This document shows, piece by piece, positions 23,458-35,015 of a stretch of DNA of 64,000 nt. A program made the position numbers and the translations under genes. The DNA comes from Isoetes taiwanensis. Lineage: Eukaryota > Streptophyta > Lycopodiopsida > Isoetales > Isoetaceae. The notes below the pieces were generated by a model that had not been told where the DNA came from, searched no databases, and saw only the letters and a list, made by a program, of their open reading frames with translations. Location of the stretch: the NCBI GenBank assembly GCA_021234155.1, contig JAJEKV010000002.1, positions 20,983,726 through 21,047,725 of the forward strand, written 5' to 3'. Numbering within the stretch: the first letter of the stretch is position 1; each line of letters begins with the position of its first letter.

Positions 23458-25117
23458 CTAAATAATAGCATCATATGCGAGAAGGAAGGAAAAAAATAAA
23501 AAATAAAAAATAAAAAATAAAAAATAAAAAATAAAAAATAAAAAATAAAAATCCCTCCTATGCGGAACATCTATGTGATGTGGTATTGTTCTTTAGAATT
23601 CTTTGGATGTTGCTTAGCATTAAAGCCAGCCATGTAGTCACACCTTACATGTGGCATATGGTGGTATATATTTCATGTGGTTTACTATCTCAATAAAAAT
23701 AAGGTGCAACCCGTTCAACAAACACACAAATGCACTCCAAGTAATCTTTCCTTCTGGAAAAGCGGCAAAAAAACAAGTTCATTTCAACATGTAGCTACTA
23801 GGAAAATGAATTATAGAAACACTCCACTTTACCCAAACTACATAAGCTCTTGCAAATAATGAGTACACCTTTGGAGGAGTACAACCATGCTTTTAGGTGC
23901 AGACAAAAGTTTTGTTTCCTCACCGAGAATTCCTCCCATAGAACTGGATATCTCGGCCTCAAGCAATTTTATGACCTCCTCCAGGAAAGGATGTCTGGAC
24001 TTCTATACACAATCAACTTCATAAGAAAATATCTCGCCTAAAGGTGAAAAATCAATCGTCTCATCAAAGAAAAAGATTAGGGCAAAATGACGCGCGTCGA
24101 CATAAAAAGAAAAGTTTGGCATTAAAAAAGTAAAAAACATGGAAAAATACAAAAATGATTTTCACTTCTGAAAAAACAATCAGTTTTAATGATTGTAAGA
24201 TCATGAGATATGCCTATAATATACCATAAGATACCCAAACCCACTCTCTCCCTAATGAATTGTCCCTTAATAGGGGGCAATCTGGGGAAGAGGGAGGGAG
24301 GATAACAAGCGGAGAATTCTTGTCCCACCTCTAATGTTTAAATCAAATCAATATGAGGTATAAGCCACCATGAAAGCACGAAGAGGTGTGGATTCATGCA
24401 TATTGGCATGAGATGGCCCAACAACCTTCATCTTGGTGGAACATGATGTGGTCTTAATAATGATAAGACTCCACAGTCAAAGCATGAGGTATAGAATGGC
24501 ATTACCACTAATAAGGTACATGGATTTGCACAAAGAGGTTATCATTAGTCCACCAAAGTAGATTTGGAAGTTTAAGAGTCCAAGGTGCTGCTAAATGGGA
24601 CCACAAATCTTGTAAAAAATATGAATAATGTGAACGCAATACTTTGACTTCTTATCTTTTTTTACTTCTAGATACTAAGTGGGGAATAATCACCCTAATG
24701 GTGAAGAAGACTAATGTTGTTTATAAACTTGAAGAGGCCAAGTTGTTGCCTACTCGGATGTTAGAAGAAGAAAAGTCTAAATGAAACTAAAGAACTAGGA
24801 GCATGTGTACGACTAGTACGTATTGACAAAATGAACTTGCGAGTGACGAGGTGGACAATTTGGTGTTATTGATGGAATGAACATACGTCGACGATTTTTG
24901 ATGCCAATTGATTCACAACCATGTCTCTTGATATGGTGGCCAACAATTGACAAAATGCGAGAGCCTATTATTTGTGTACACACGGGAACATTCAATGTCA
25001 GCGCATGCCAGTGGCAAGTGACAACATGTAACAAAAGATCTTGTAAAGTTGTGGTAAATACTCGCACTACCAAACACATGTCTAAACGAGCTCCTTAAAA
25101 CTAAAGGCTTAAATATG
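23457..25117. repeat. Three-copy module, copy B
   Basis: Almost the same as copy C. An AAAAAAT array (period 7, about eight units, 23,490-23,552) replaces the A run of copy A; C has about four units. B carries many private small changes where A and C agree, for example GATGACGCGCGTCGAC for GATTTCCTGGTCGAC and CACCGAGAATTCCTCCC for CACCGAATTCCTCC. These look like insertions and local garbling rather than ordinary substitutions. No MITE is present at the TAA near 25,029. Confidence 0.8.
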
Positions 25118-25890
25118 AACCCAACATATTGGAGTGCTTCCTATCGAAGGTTCCGAGGTGCAGAAAGTACTCTAGTGGTCAAGGAGGGCTTTGATGCCTC
25201 CAAAGCCAGTGGAGAAAATCAGGGCCCTTTATTCAGTGCCGTCCAGCATCTAGATGAATGGAAGAGGGGAAGAAGCTCGCTTTTTCGGAAAAAGCGCAAA
25301 ACGCGGTCAAATTTGACTCAAGCTTTTTCCCAGTCAAGGAACCAAGACTTCCTCATAAACTACAAGCCTGTTTTCAAACAGAGAGAATGTGGCTTGCAAT
25401 CTGCAAGACGGACTTCATGCTGGAATTACATAGCACCACTGGCCCTTCACAAGATTCAGGAGCCCAAGCTCAAGCTTTTGTTCAGAATTTTCTTAAGGTG
25501 ATCCCATCATCTCTTCGTCACCTGCGTCTCTTCACAAAACCCAAAATCCCACATCTCAGGATTATTCAAATCTTTTGTAGTTTGTCATTTTGTTTGATGC
25601 CCTGTTTCTAAGATTCATCCCCCCTCAGATTCTTCCACCACTAATAGCTGTTCTCTAATTATTTACTATATATGTTTAAATATATGGAAGCTTCCAGACA
25701 GACAGCAATTTGGTCTTCTTTTTATTACACTGGTTTTCCATGTTCATTGACATAATTCTTGTTTCATGGCAGCTTTGCACATGTTGTTTGACCTTTGAAG
25801 CAGAGAGGGCAACACTCTTGATGCTACTTGAGATCTGCTCCACTAGAAGATAATTTGATCTATATTCCAGATCTAAAATTTTAATACAAG
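25118..25890 (+). promoter_or_regulatory. 5' region of ammonium transporter copy B
   Basis: This stretch is nearly identical to 61,441-62,212 upstream of copy C, with small length differences. Candidate core signals are TATATATGTTTAAATATAT (about 25,668) and an AT-rich leader ending ATACAAG directly before the ATG. A CAG at about 25,771 after a T-rich stretch could be a 3' splice site of a leader intron. A frame of 117-128 codons at 25,115-25,611 is open but unrecognised, and its phase differs between the two copies, so it is probably not coding. Confidence 0.4.
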
Positions 25891-27849
25891 ATGGCTACCG
25901 GCGGCATTACAAAAGTCAACAACATCACCAGACTGGCTGAACAAGGGGACAATGCATGGCAACTTACAGCAGCAACTTTAGTAGGGTTACAATGTGTGCC
26001 AGGACTAGTGATCTTATATGGGGAGTGTAGTGAAGAAAAAGTGGGCAGTAAACTCTGCATTTATGGCCTTTTATGCATTTGCAGCAGTGCTAATATGTTG
26101 GGTGGCATGGGCATACAAGATGGCCTTTGGTGAATATCTGCTGCCCTTTTGGGAAAAGCAGGGCCAGCACTAGATCAAAAATACCTGCTCTCTCAAGCAA
26201 GGCTTCCTTCAACAGCACATTACTACAAGCATGGAATCAACAAGGGAACAATTTGAGACCCCCGAAGCGCAACCTTTCTATCCAATGGCAACTCTGGTTT
26301 ATTTCCAGTTTGTTTTTGCAGCAATCACTTTGATTCTGGTAGCAGGGTCGTTGTTGGGAAGAATGAATTTCAGAGCTTGGATGATGTTTGTGCCTTGTGG
26401 CTCACATTCTCATACACAATAGGATGTTACAGTCTTTGGGGAGGGGATTCTGCATCACTGGGGTGTTATTGATTATGCTGGAGGATATGTGATCCATCTT
26501 TCTTCTGGAGTAGCAGGGCTGGTTGCTGCAGCATGGGTAAGCCCTTAACTTAGGCCTTTGTTTCAGGTTTGTCATAATATTATTATGACTTTTGCATTTG
26601 ATCTCTGTAGACGATAAAATTCTTTGCATTATTTGGAATTTTGAGCATAGCATAAAATGAGATTATGTGACTTTTGTTGCAGGTGGGTCCGAGGGCGAAA
26701 AAAGATCGAGAAAGATTCCCACCGAACAATGTTCTGCTGACACTGACAGGAGCAGGATTGCTATGGCTGGGCTGGAATGGATTCAATGGAGGAGCTCCAT
26801 ATGCAGTAAATCCTCACAGCATCAATGGCAACTCTCAATACCAATATCTGTGCAGCAAACAAGCCTGCTAACCTGGACACTTCTAGATGTAGTAGTGTTT
26901 TGGAAAACCCTCTGTTATTGGTGCAGTGCAGGGTATGATAACAGGGCTGGTCTGCATCACACCAGGAGCAGGTAAATTTCCAAATTCATAGCATATCATC
27001 ATAAAACCTCAATTAATTAAGTTAAAAACTCAAATAACATTTCTGATAGCGTAATTGTTAGAATATTCCAGATACTCACCAAATATTTAAAATTTCAAGT
27101 AGCAGAAGCATAATTAATTCATAAATGGAAAAGTGATCTTAATCATTATGAGATCATGATAAACAGCTGAATTAAAACTATTCAGAGCTAAGAGAAAGTG
27201 ATCTTATGAGATCATCATAAACAACTGAATCAGAACAATTCAAAGGCATAACTCATGGCATTTTCTTTTTTCTTTTGGCTATGTAAGCATAGATGTGAAA
27301 ACAGAGCCATGAAATTTTTATGCAGGATTGGTGCAAGGATGGGCAGCAATAGGATGGGGTATGCTCAGGAAGCATACCATGGTTCACGATGATGGTGGTA
27401 CATAAAAGATCAACACTGTTACAGAAAAATAGACGATACCTTGGGCGTATTCCACACACATGCAGTTGCCGGAGTGCTGGGCGGTCTTCTAACAGGGCTT
27501 TTGGCAGAGCCCACACTATGCAACTATTTCCTTGTAGTGACCAATTCGAGGGAGCATTCTACGGCGGAGATGGAGGCGCCCAATTTGGCAAGCAAATCGT
27601 GGCCGCCCTTTTATCATAGGCTGGAACATTGTTATTACAAATATTATTCTTGCTCTCATCCAACTTGTGGTTCCCCTTCGTATGACTGACCAAGAAATCA
27701 TGGTGGGTGATGATGCTGCCCATGGCGAAGAAGCTTACGCTCTCTGGGGCGATGGCGAGAAGTATGATATCACTAAACATGGTTCCAATGGCGACAATGC
27801 TGACATCGAATTTCAAATGCATAATGTCAGCAAGGTTACTGCTGTCTGA
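25891..27849 (+). pseudogene. AMT2: Ammonium transporter AMT2-type, copy B, frame-broken
   Basis: Same three-exon layout as copy C: exon 1 at 25,891-26,536, exon 2 at 26,683-26,971 and exon 3 at 27,326-27,849, with GT/AG borders kept. Relative to C the frame is broken repeatedly by one-base length changes, mostly in homopolymers: GGGG for GGG at 26,020, GGG for GGGG at 26,151, CC for CCC at 26,393, TTTT for TTT at 26,898, AAAAA for AAAA at 27,425, GGG for GGGG at 27,550 and TTTT for TTTTT at 27,609. Substitutions are very few. Exon 3 ends with an intact cytosolic tail (61 residues from 27,664 or so) containing [26 protein letters not shown] and a TGA at 27,847-27,849, typical of plant AMT2. 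It is either a very young pseudogene or a normal gene misread by a noisy assembly. Confidence 0.85.
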
Positions 27850-28085
27850 TCCTCTTCATTCAATCAAGTGTATAACCCTCCCCTCTTGGGAGAATCTTTA
27901 ATTATTATAAAGTGTACGATTTTTCCCATCCTTATATGATACGATTAGGCAAAAATCACAAGTGCATAATTATGTTGTGTTAAGCATTTGGTTTATTGGA
28001 GTGTTGGGCAAACTTCCCGGGTAAAGAATATTTATCAATTCAAATTGCTAGAAATTTGGTTGAGGTAGATTTAATACTAATTTCT
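27850..28085. other. 3' flank of ammonium transporter copy B
   Basis: AT-rich sequence after the stop codon. Possible polyadenylation-type strings include AATTATTATAAAGTG near 27,900-27,915. Nothing else is recognised. Confidence 0.35.
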
Positions 28086-28180
28086 AATAGAATAGAATAG
28101 AATAGAATAGAATAGAATAGAATAGAATAGAATAGAAGGGTTTTTAGTGTCCACGGAGACCAAATGACCTATGGGACCCA
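28086..28180. repeat. AATAG microsatellite with conserved flank
   Basis: About ten AATAG units (28,086-28,136) are followed by GGGTTTTTAGTGTCC and CCTATGGGACCC about 32 bases later. This matches the flank layout at 10,263 and 49,931. Confidence 0.7.
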
Positions 28181-30310
28181 ATACAAAGAATGCAACAGAA
28201 GTTATATCGTCCTGATTAAAACCCTCCTCGAAGAACTTGAAATATCCAACTATTTGGGACGTTTATTGATATGTCACAAAAATTTCTCCTCATATGTGCA
28301 TTGAGGATCGCCGCCAATGTGGCATGGACGTGAAAAATATTATCCTGTCTATCTATCTATTTTCATCGAACTTCAAGAATTTCCTAAAAATAGGTCACTT
28401 TGCAATTACGCCACGCCTGCCTATTATGCGGTGCCATGTGGCGTTTACTTCCCCGAATGTAAGAAACAAGACCTCGAACCTTTTTGTACCCGCTATTCTA
28501 CCCGGACAATCGCTTGCCGATTTTTACCCCGTTTTTGAGGCGGAGATTCACCGCGAGGGGTTGGATTCTGCATCGAGAGTTGTTGACAAGCATATATGCC
28601 CTTTATTCCTCGATCTAGATCATACATAGAGATCCTCGTTTTGGGTATATACTGTCAAGTTTTGGTATCTTTGTATATCTGATTCGCAAAAATACTATAA
28701 GATTTGAGGCAATGTACTATATGGTGTTGATTTTATCTTACTACATATAAAATTACCGGCTCACCTTTCCGGGCCCAAAATAAAAAAAAAAACCCAAAAT
28801 GTCCACTTTTGGAATCGAGAAACCGGGGATGCACTTATACAAAGAGGGCTATGCCGTAATGCTTTGAGGGTGATCAAAAAACACCCCAAGATACGGTTTT
28901 TTGAAAGGCAAATTTGACCCCTTCCATACAAAACTTACTCCAAGTAGTGGTCCTCCTAACTCCATGCTTGTGTGGAAATGGGTCCAAAAACCCCCTACAA
29001 GTCACTTTCCAGGCACATTGTATGGCACCCAAAAGTGAAAACCCCTTGTCGACATTTCTCTGATCCCTCTTTTGCTGTAAAATAAGGCTTTGCCTTAACG
29101 TACTCCCTCCCTCCCAAGCTTCTTCCCACAACGTGACGTCTTTGTGTAATTTGTAAATAAAAGTTTTTTGTAATTTGGGTTTTTGATTACGTGACCATTC
29201 ATTTTCGTCATTAAACCGCTGATGTAGTCGTAGCCCTATCTAAGTGAATTCTGAAAAAATCAGAGATTCACGTTCCCCATAGTGATTACCGCGGAAGCCC
29301 TTGCTTTTTGACATCAATCCAATCGTTTTAAATGATCCCTTTAAACAAATTTTGCTCGATTTCTGTGAAGTTGATCTTCCCTTTGAGATTATTACGAAAA
29401 AATACAAAGATTTGCCGTTGCTCATATCATGAAGAAAGGGCACGCTTTTTCATGAAATCCTTGAAAGGAATTTTGGTTTTCACCGCAAATAGGGCACTTG
29501 TGTTCTTGAGAAGTGCACCTAAATCTTCTCTTTTTTTCAACTATAACGAGAGGCCCAAATCAATGGATTACATATGCTCATCGGTTAGTTTTAAGACAAA
29601 TCCATGGTCGCATCCAACGAATTTCAGATTCCTTTGACGAATTCATGCATTTACGATTCCTCGCCCTCGATTGATGGATTTTAGAGACGAATTCTTGGAT
29701 TTTTATGGCCAAACTCATGGTCCTTTCAACAAAATTTGGGATTTGTTTCTACGGCTCCTAAGCTCAAAAATCATATGTCCGTCGGGTCGAATTGGGCTAA
29801 GCCTACAAATTAGCATTGTGCATTGGGATGATTCTTGAGCTTCTCGTGGATACATAGCTATTATTGCTTCAGCAAATTATGTTTTCACCTGCTTGGACAT
29901 AGGCATCCGCCCGCTTTGCTCCCTTTACAAGTATCAATCAATTTAAATTTGAGATCCACCTTCCCTGTGGCCTCAAGCCAAAAAAGCATGAACACTGTTT
30001 GTTGAATGATTAAATTGGTGACCAACCAAACTATTACACGCGGCCGCAGTATTGAGAAATCCAAAGGACTACCCTATTTCACGCATGACATTTCTGGTAT
30101 CATTTCCGGTCTCTTTCAGAGCTATAACCGGATGGAAAAGACAAATGTAAAGATCTAATCACGATCTTTTGCAATATCTTCCCCTTCTTACGCCATCCTT
30201 CAAGAGAAATCACAAAGATGTTGGTATTAACATTGGATAACAAAGAGGTTGTTGAGCATAGGTATCCAACAATGCCAAGCATAAGAATTTGTGCATGCCA
30301 AGTTTGTATT
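28181..30310. other. Intergenic stretch, no gene seen
   Basis: No known coding sequence. Frames at 28,294-28,629 and 29,332-29,637 (plus) and 28,874-29,131 (minus) are open but lack motifs. A loosely repeated string GACGAATTC...TGGATTTT occurs between 29,630 and 29,700. Confidence 0.4.
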
Positions 30311-30331
30311 GAAAAGTAGAGTCAACATCAC

Positions 30332-30605
30332 AAAGTTATGTATGCGAAGTGTGTTTAATAAAATGTTGTGTAACTTTGTAATGGATAAATATTTACATAA
30401 AATTGATGATGAACACAAAGTTATGTATGCCAAGTGTGTTTAATAAAATGTTGTAAATTTGTAATGGATAAATATTTACATAAAATTGATGATGAACCCG
30501 ATTTGTGTATGTGGTATTTAGGGCTTTCTTGATTAGCTTGGTCCTGTTACTTTTCTCTTTTGCCTCTAGATTGTACATTGCTTTTGCCTCTAGATTGTAC
30601 ATTGC
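30332..30605. repeat. Short tandem duplications
   Basis: A unit of about 85 bases (beginning AAAGTTATGTATGC and ending ATTGATGATGAAC) is repeated twice at about 30,332-30,416 and 30,417-30,497, with three small differences. A 24-base unit around GCCTCTAGATTGTACATTGC is repeated at about 30,560 and 30,584. Neither encodes anything recognisable. Confidence 0.8.
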
Positions 30606-33600
30606 TAAGAAGACACGATGGCTAGAAGATGCATGGGGATGGATGCATGCATGTTATGTATGAGATTAATCTTGGGTAGGTGCCATGTTAATGCATTTAC
30701 CAATTTGTTTGGTTTGTCAAGGAGAGGTAGCATTTGGTGGGATATTATGAAGCCGGTTTACTGCATATATCACGCTTATGGTTTTAAGCACCATTGAAGT
30801 TTGGAGATCTTGAGGAACCTTAAGTTCTCTCTCTAACTTCAAGACACTGTTCTCTAGTTTGCAGCACATTCTGCATTAAATGGGTTCAAAGAGAGGAGAA
30901 CATTAGAGCAATATATCAAAGGTAGAAGATGAATCAGATTAATCCAATTTTAAAAGGAAATGATCCTTCATTTAGTTCCAAGTTTGCACATCTAATATGA
31001 AATGATATTCTAGAATAGCAGCATATAGCTATCAGTAATTGGTTGCAAAAGTACTTGGACAATTACCATGGAAGGTATGCAGGCTGTGCTACAACCCTTT
31101 TTGGAACAACTAAGAAGACTATTCCTGACGTACACAAAGCTAATAGAAACAAAGAATGTTCATATTCCTGATTACCCATTCTTTGGCTCTCCCCCCTTGG
31201 AGATATATATCCCAATAGAAGGAAGTTTTATCTCACCTGAAACATGGCGCAATATTGTCTCATTGTCTAAATGGAGCAAAAGACAATATAAAGATTACCT
31301 GCAATGCAACTGGAAGATTTCAAGTGAAGAAGCGGAATGAGGAAGCGAGCTTGAACCTCAAAAGCCTTTCAGCTGTAGAATATTGATCCTGCATGTTCAT
31401 TTGCCGCAAAAATTGTTCAATGCTATAAGATGCTAAATTTTCTTGCTTTGCTTTGATTCTCGACTACAATATAAATAAGTTGGTTCCATATAGCATCATG
31501 ACCGTGGTAGTCAGGTTCATGGGCTTTAATGAGTTGTGATGTGAGACAATAGTACCGCAACATCTTATTTGTTGGCATCCTACAAATGAAGAAGGCCGCT
31601 AAAATCTCCAAATTCAAGCTAGATTTATAATGATCATGGGAGCGTCATATGTTTGCATCATGATCAACTCTGACCGAAAGCAACATAAAAAATTTCACAA
31701 AACAGTACAAAATCTTGTACCATGAACTTAAGCATAGTAGACCTTTTCATAAGTAACCTGCATTGGACATTTGTGTGCAACCCATACCAAGCCAAAGGTT
31801 TAGACCACGTAGAGGTAAATAGTTAAGGTTTGAAATTTTTGACATAAGATGATCAGATCATGTAATGACTATGAGAAACATTAACTTAACATGAATAAGT
31901 CTCAGAGTATGCATATGCTCTAAGATTTACCTCAAAGAGAATTTTCTAGAAATTTTTGTCGACCCATTTATGGACAAACATGATGCAAAGCAGAACAAGC
32001 AAACGACCATAGCCACATGCTCTTAAGTACGCTTATGCAATAACCAAAGGTCCTCATTTAGATAGAGCAATTGCAAATGACCAAGTAGCTTAGTATCATA
32101 AATAACTTTGTGAAGGCCTAAAATGATTGTATGCCAAGATCCTTTAACTGCAAGAAGAAACTCGAGGCCTTAGGAGCTTTGCACCTCTAGCATGCTACTT
32201 CTTGCTACTTCTACAATCATGTGTAGTAAACTCTTCCAGCTCATGCATAAAATAAACGCTAAAAAATTGTACCTTTGAAGCCTTCCATGATTTCACATCT
32301 AGCTTAATTAAAAAATGGGGTGGAAATTTTCATGATAATAAAATGATTTGTCCGCTTAATAGCATATAGATTTGAAACATTAAGAACATATAAAATCAAT
32401 GCGAATACCACCTAGACAACACAATGGAAATCTTAAAAGAAATAAAACATACGAGGAGAGAAATAAGTTCCTTTTGAAGAGCCTCCATAGTCCATGTAGC
32501 TGCATATGCCACTCAACCTAGTCCATATAGTTCTTATCCCGATCATAATCCCGCAAGGTATATAGAGTAGGAGCTGCATTTTTATCGCAGCAACATTATG
32601 ATCGAAAAGATCCCTCTTGAAATGAACTGCTCTTCAAGATCTTACCATGTGGCGTTGTATGATATTGTTTTCTGTAACCCTCTCTCAATCGTAGGATATG
32701 CTAAAGAGTCAATAAAACCCATGGTAACCTTGTTTAATTATATGCACATATGACACAAAATTTTGAACTAATGCATCCAATAGAATTTGGAGATGAGGAG
32801 CGCACGAAAAACCCAAGATCCATATACAAACAAACACACAAGGAGAATGAGCTAAAGATGAATTTGCCGTGAGTCCCAAGCTTCTTTACGGGTTTCCATA
32901 TTTTCTTTCTATTCTTGGCGGATCTTTACTCATAATTTTCGCCGCCTTCATCAAGGCAAGCCCTAACTCAGTAAAAAATCTCCTCTACCAATTACCAATG
33001 AGCGTGTATTGTATCAAAATGTTCCATGCGGTACTTAGCTAGGCCACTAAATATATGCCTCAAGTCAAAAAAATCTAAAAAGAAGCAAATAGAAATTCAA
33101 TATATCTTGCTTGTTCTTCCGATCCCCCGAAGCTTAGAGCATACTATAGAACAAATATTAGGCAAGAATGTGATGGCCAAGATGCCTCTGAAGCTAAACA
33201 TGTTAGGATAATCCACGAAACAATGGCCTGAAAAGAAATCAAATCCTCAATCTTCTCTAGTTTGTGAAAGATAAAGAGGTGAGACCCACCGAATACAAAT
33301 GTAAAGGACATCAAAGATCATGGAATATATGAATAATTTAGAAGTCAACCTTGGACAAACATGACAATCGAGCATCCAACCTTCTCGATAGCTTGCAATT
33401 CAATGGAGAGCCGTAAGAGGAGTCGATCAAAAAAATCGTAACCCCAAAACCCAAAAATAATATGGAAAAAGCATACGATGATGTTCCAGCGGAATGGCCA
33501 AATACTATCCGGAGCGAACACTATTATTTTACCTAATTCTGACCTCTATTTTTTCATGGATCCTTACTCACAGTTTCAACCCTCCATCAAGGCAAGCGCT

Positions 33601-33770
33601 AACCGTGTATTCAGCATATCATAGCCCTATTTTCAACTCGTAACTTACATTGCCCCTTCAAGTCAATCCCTATCGCGACTAAACAAAAGATTTAGAACTG
33701 AGAACTTAACTCTGCAACTTACATTGCCTAGTCAATCTCTATGACCTTATGTCTATACCATCAAATCTAG
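30606..33770. other. Intergenic stretch with one unassigned frame
   Basis: A 90-codon plus-strand frame at 31,068-31,340 (MEGMQAVLQPFLEQLRRLF, later WRNIVSLSKWSKRQYKDYL) is the most protein-like part, but I do not recognise it and see no splice context. The remainder is AT-rich. A direct repeat of about 45 bases (ACTCA...CATCAAGGCAAGC.CTAAC) lies at about 32,927 and 33,565. Confidence 0.35.
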
Positions 33771-33774
33771 GTAA

Positions 33775-34083
33775 ACATATAGATAAAAGCAAAGCTATGA
33801 AATAGAACTACCAAATGAAATAGAGCTACACAACAGAAGCCACATTACCCAGAATGAGCTATGAGTAGTGTGGTTTTCTAAGAATTGACTGAAGCTTTGG
33901 CTGCGTGAAGCTTTAGCTTTACACCCACTTCTTCTTCATAGTCAACTCTATTATATCTATATCTATAACATAACAGATAGATGCACATATTTATAAAAGC
34001 AAAGCCATAAAATAGAACAACCAAACGAAATATAACTAAACAACTGAAGCCACATTGCCTGGAAGGAGCTATGGGTAGCATGA
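33775..34083. repeat. Direct repeat of about 105 bases
   Basis: Units at about 33,775-33,875 and 33,980-34,083 share TAAAAGCAAAGC, ATAGAAC, ACCAAA.GAAATA and GAAGCCACATT. They are imperfect and about 205 bases apart. No coding content. Confidence 0.65.
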
Positions 34084-34849
34084 GTGCTCATGCCTTAAAT
34101 AACACAAAAACGAGCAAAGCAAAAGCTTAAGCCTCGCCTCTTTATCAAGAGAGAAAATAAAATTGAAGGAAGAATTGGCTTCAATATCCCCTGCTTTGTT
34201 GGTAAAGTGTATATCTTGAATGTCAAGCAAAGAAATCCATGCAAGATGTCCCCTTTTTCAAGATAGCTACCATGACTAAGATCCTGAAGTCATGTAGTAG
34301 TTGCATGGTTAGCCCTAGGAAAATTTTTATACTCACTTGAAACTAAATCCCAACATTTATAACACGTACAAAAATAAAGATATATAAGATCAAACGGGAT
34401 ATCAAAGGCACGCAATTTTCATTGCATGAATTAAAACGCCTAATTTCTAAGAAATAATGTAACAAATGAAGGATGCTAACTCGTGGTTCCTCTCAAGAAA
34501 TTTAGAGATATGAATCATAGCATGGAAAATAATTCAATCAATACTTTAAATGTAAGTAATTGTAAAAGAGGGAACCCTATATAGAGGATGTGAAGGCTTA
34601 CGTTGTTGAGCTCCGTTTTGTGGCTTTGATGTTTTAACCCAACATGGAAAGGAAAATGATCTTGAGCTATCGTTTACAAAATGGGTCCACCTCAAGCTAA
34701 ACACAAAATACAAACGCGTCCCAATGATCCGCCAAAAATCTAGAGGGGCAAATCGATGCCCGGAAGATTGAAAGGCAAATGAAACCATACTACAAAAATT
34801 CCCGATTCTCGATTTTGATATCGGTTTTTTTTTCTTTTCACGGGCAACA
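34084..34849. other. Intergenic stretch, no gene seen
   Basis: AT-rich sequence. A minus-strand frame of 80 codons at 34,546-34,788 has no recognised motif. Confidence 0.4.
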
Positions 34850-35015
34850 AAAAATCCCCAAAACCAAAAATCATAGGAAAACTTCTACTACATTTGGGAA
34901 GTCGGAAATTTTTTCCGCCTCAAAGAAACTCAAAATCTTAGTAAATTGGATTAAAAAAAAAATTCAAAAATATTTTCCACCAAACCGGGAAAATCCCAAA
35001 TTAACAAGATTGATA
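34850..35015. repeat. Dispersed repeat R, copy 2
   Basis: Resembles 16,560-16,705 in the same orientation: an A run, a TTCAAAAATATTTT-type block, then AATCCCAAATTAAC. The flanks differ from copy 1, where the three-copy module begins. Confidence 0.5.

Noticed and set aside
25115-25611. Frames of 117-128 codons upstream of transporter copy B
   Set aside because: The corresponding stretch in copy C is open in a different extent because of one-base differences, no motif is recognised, and the position fits a promoter or leader.
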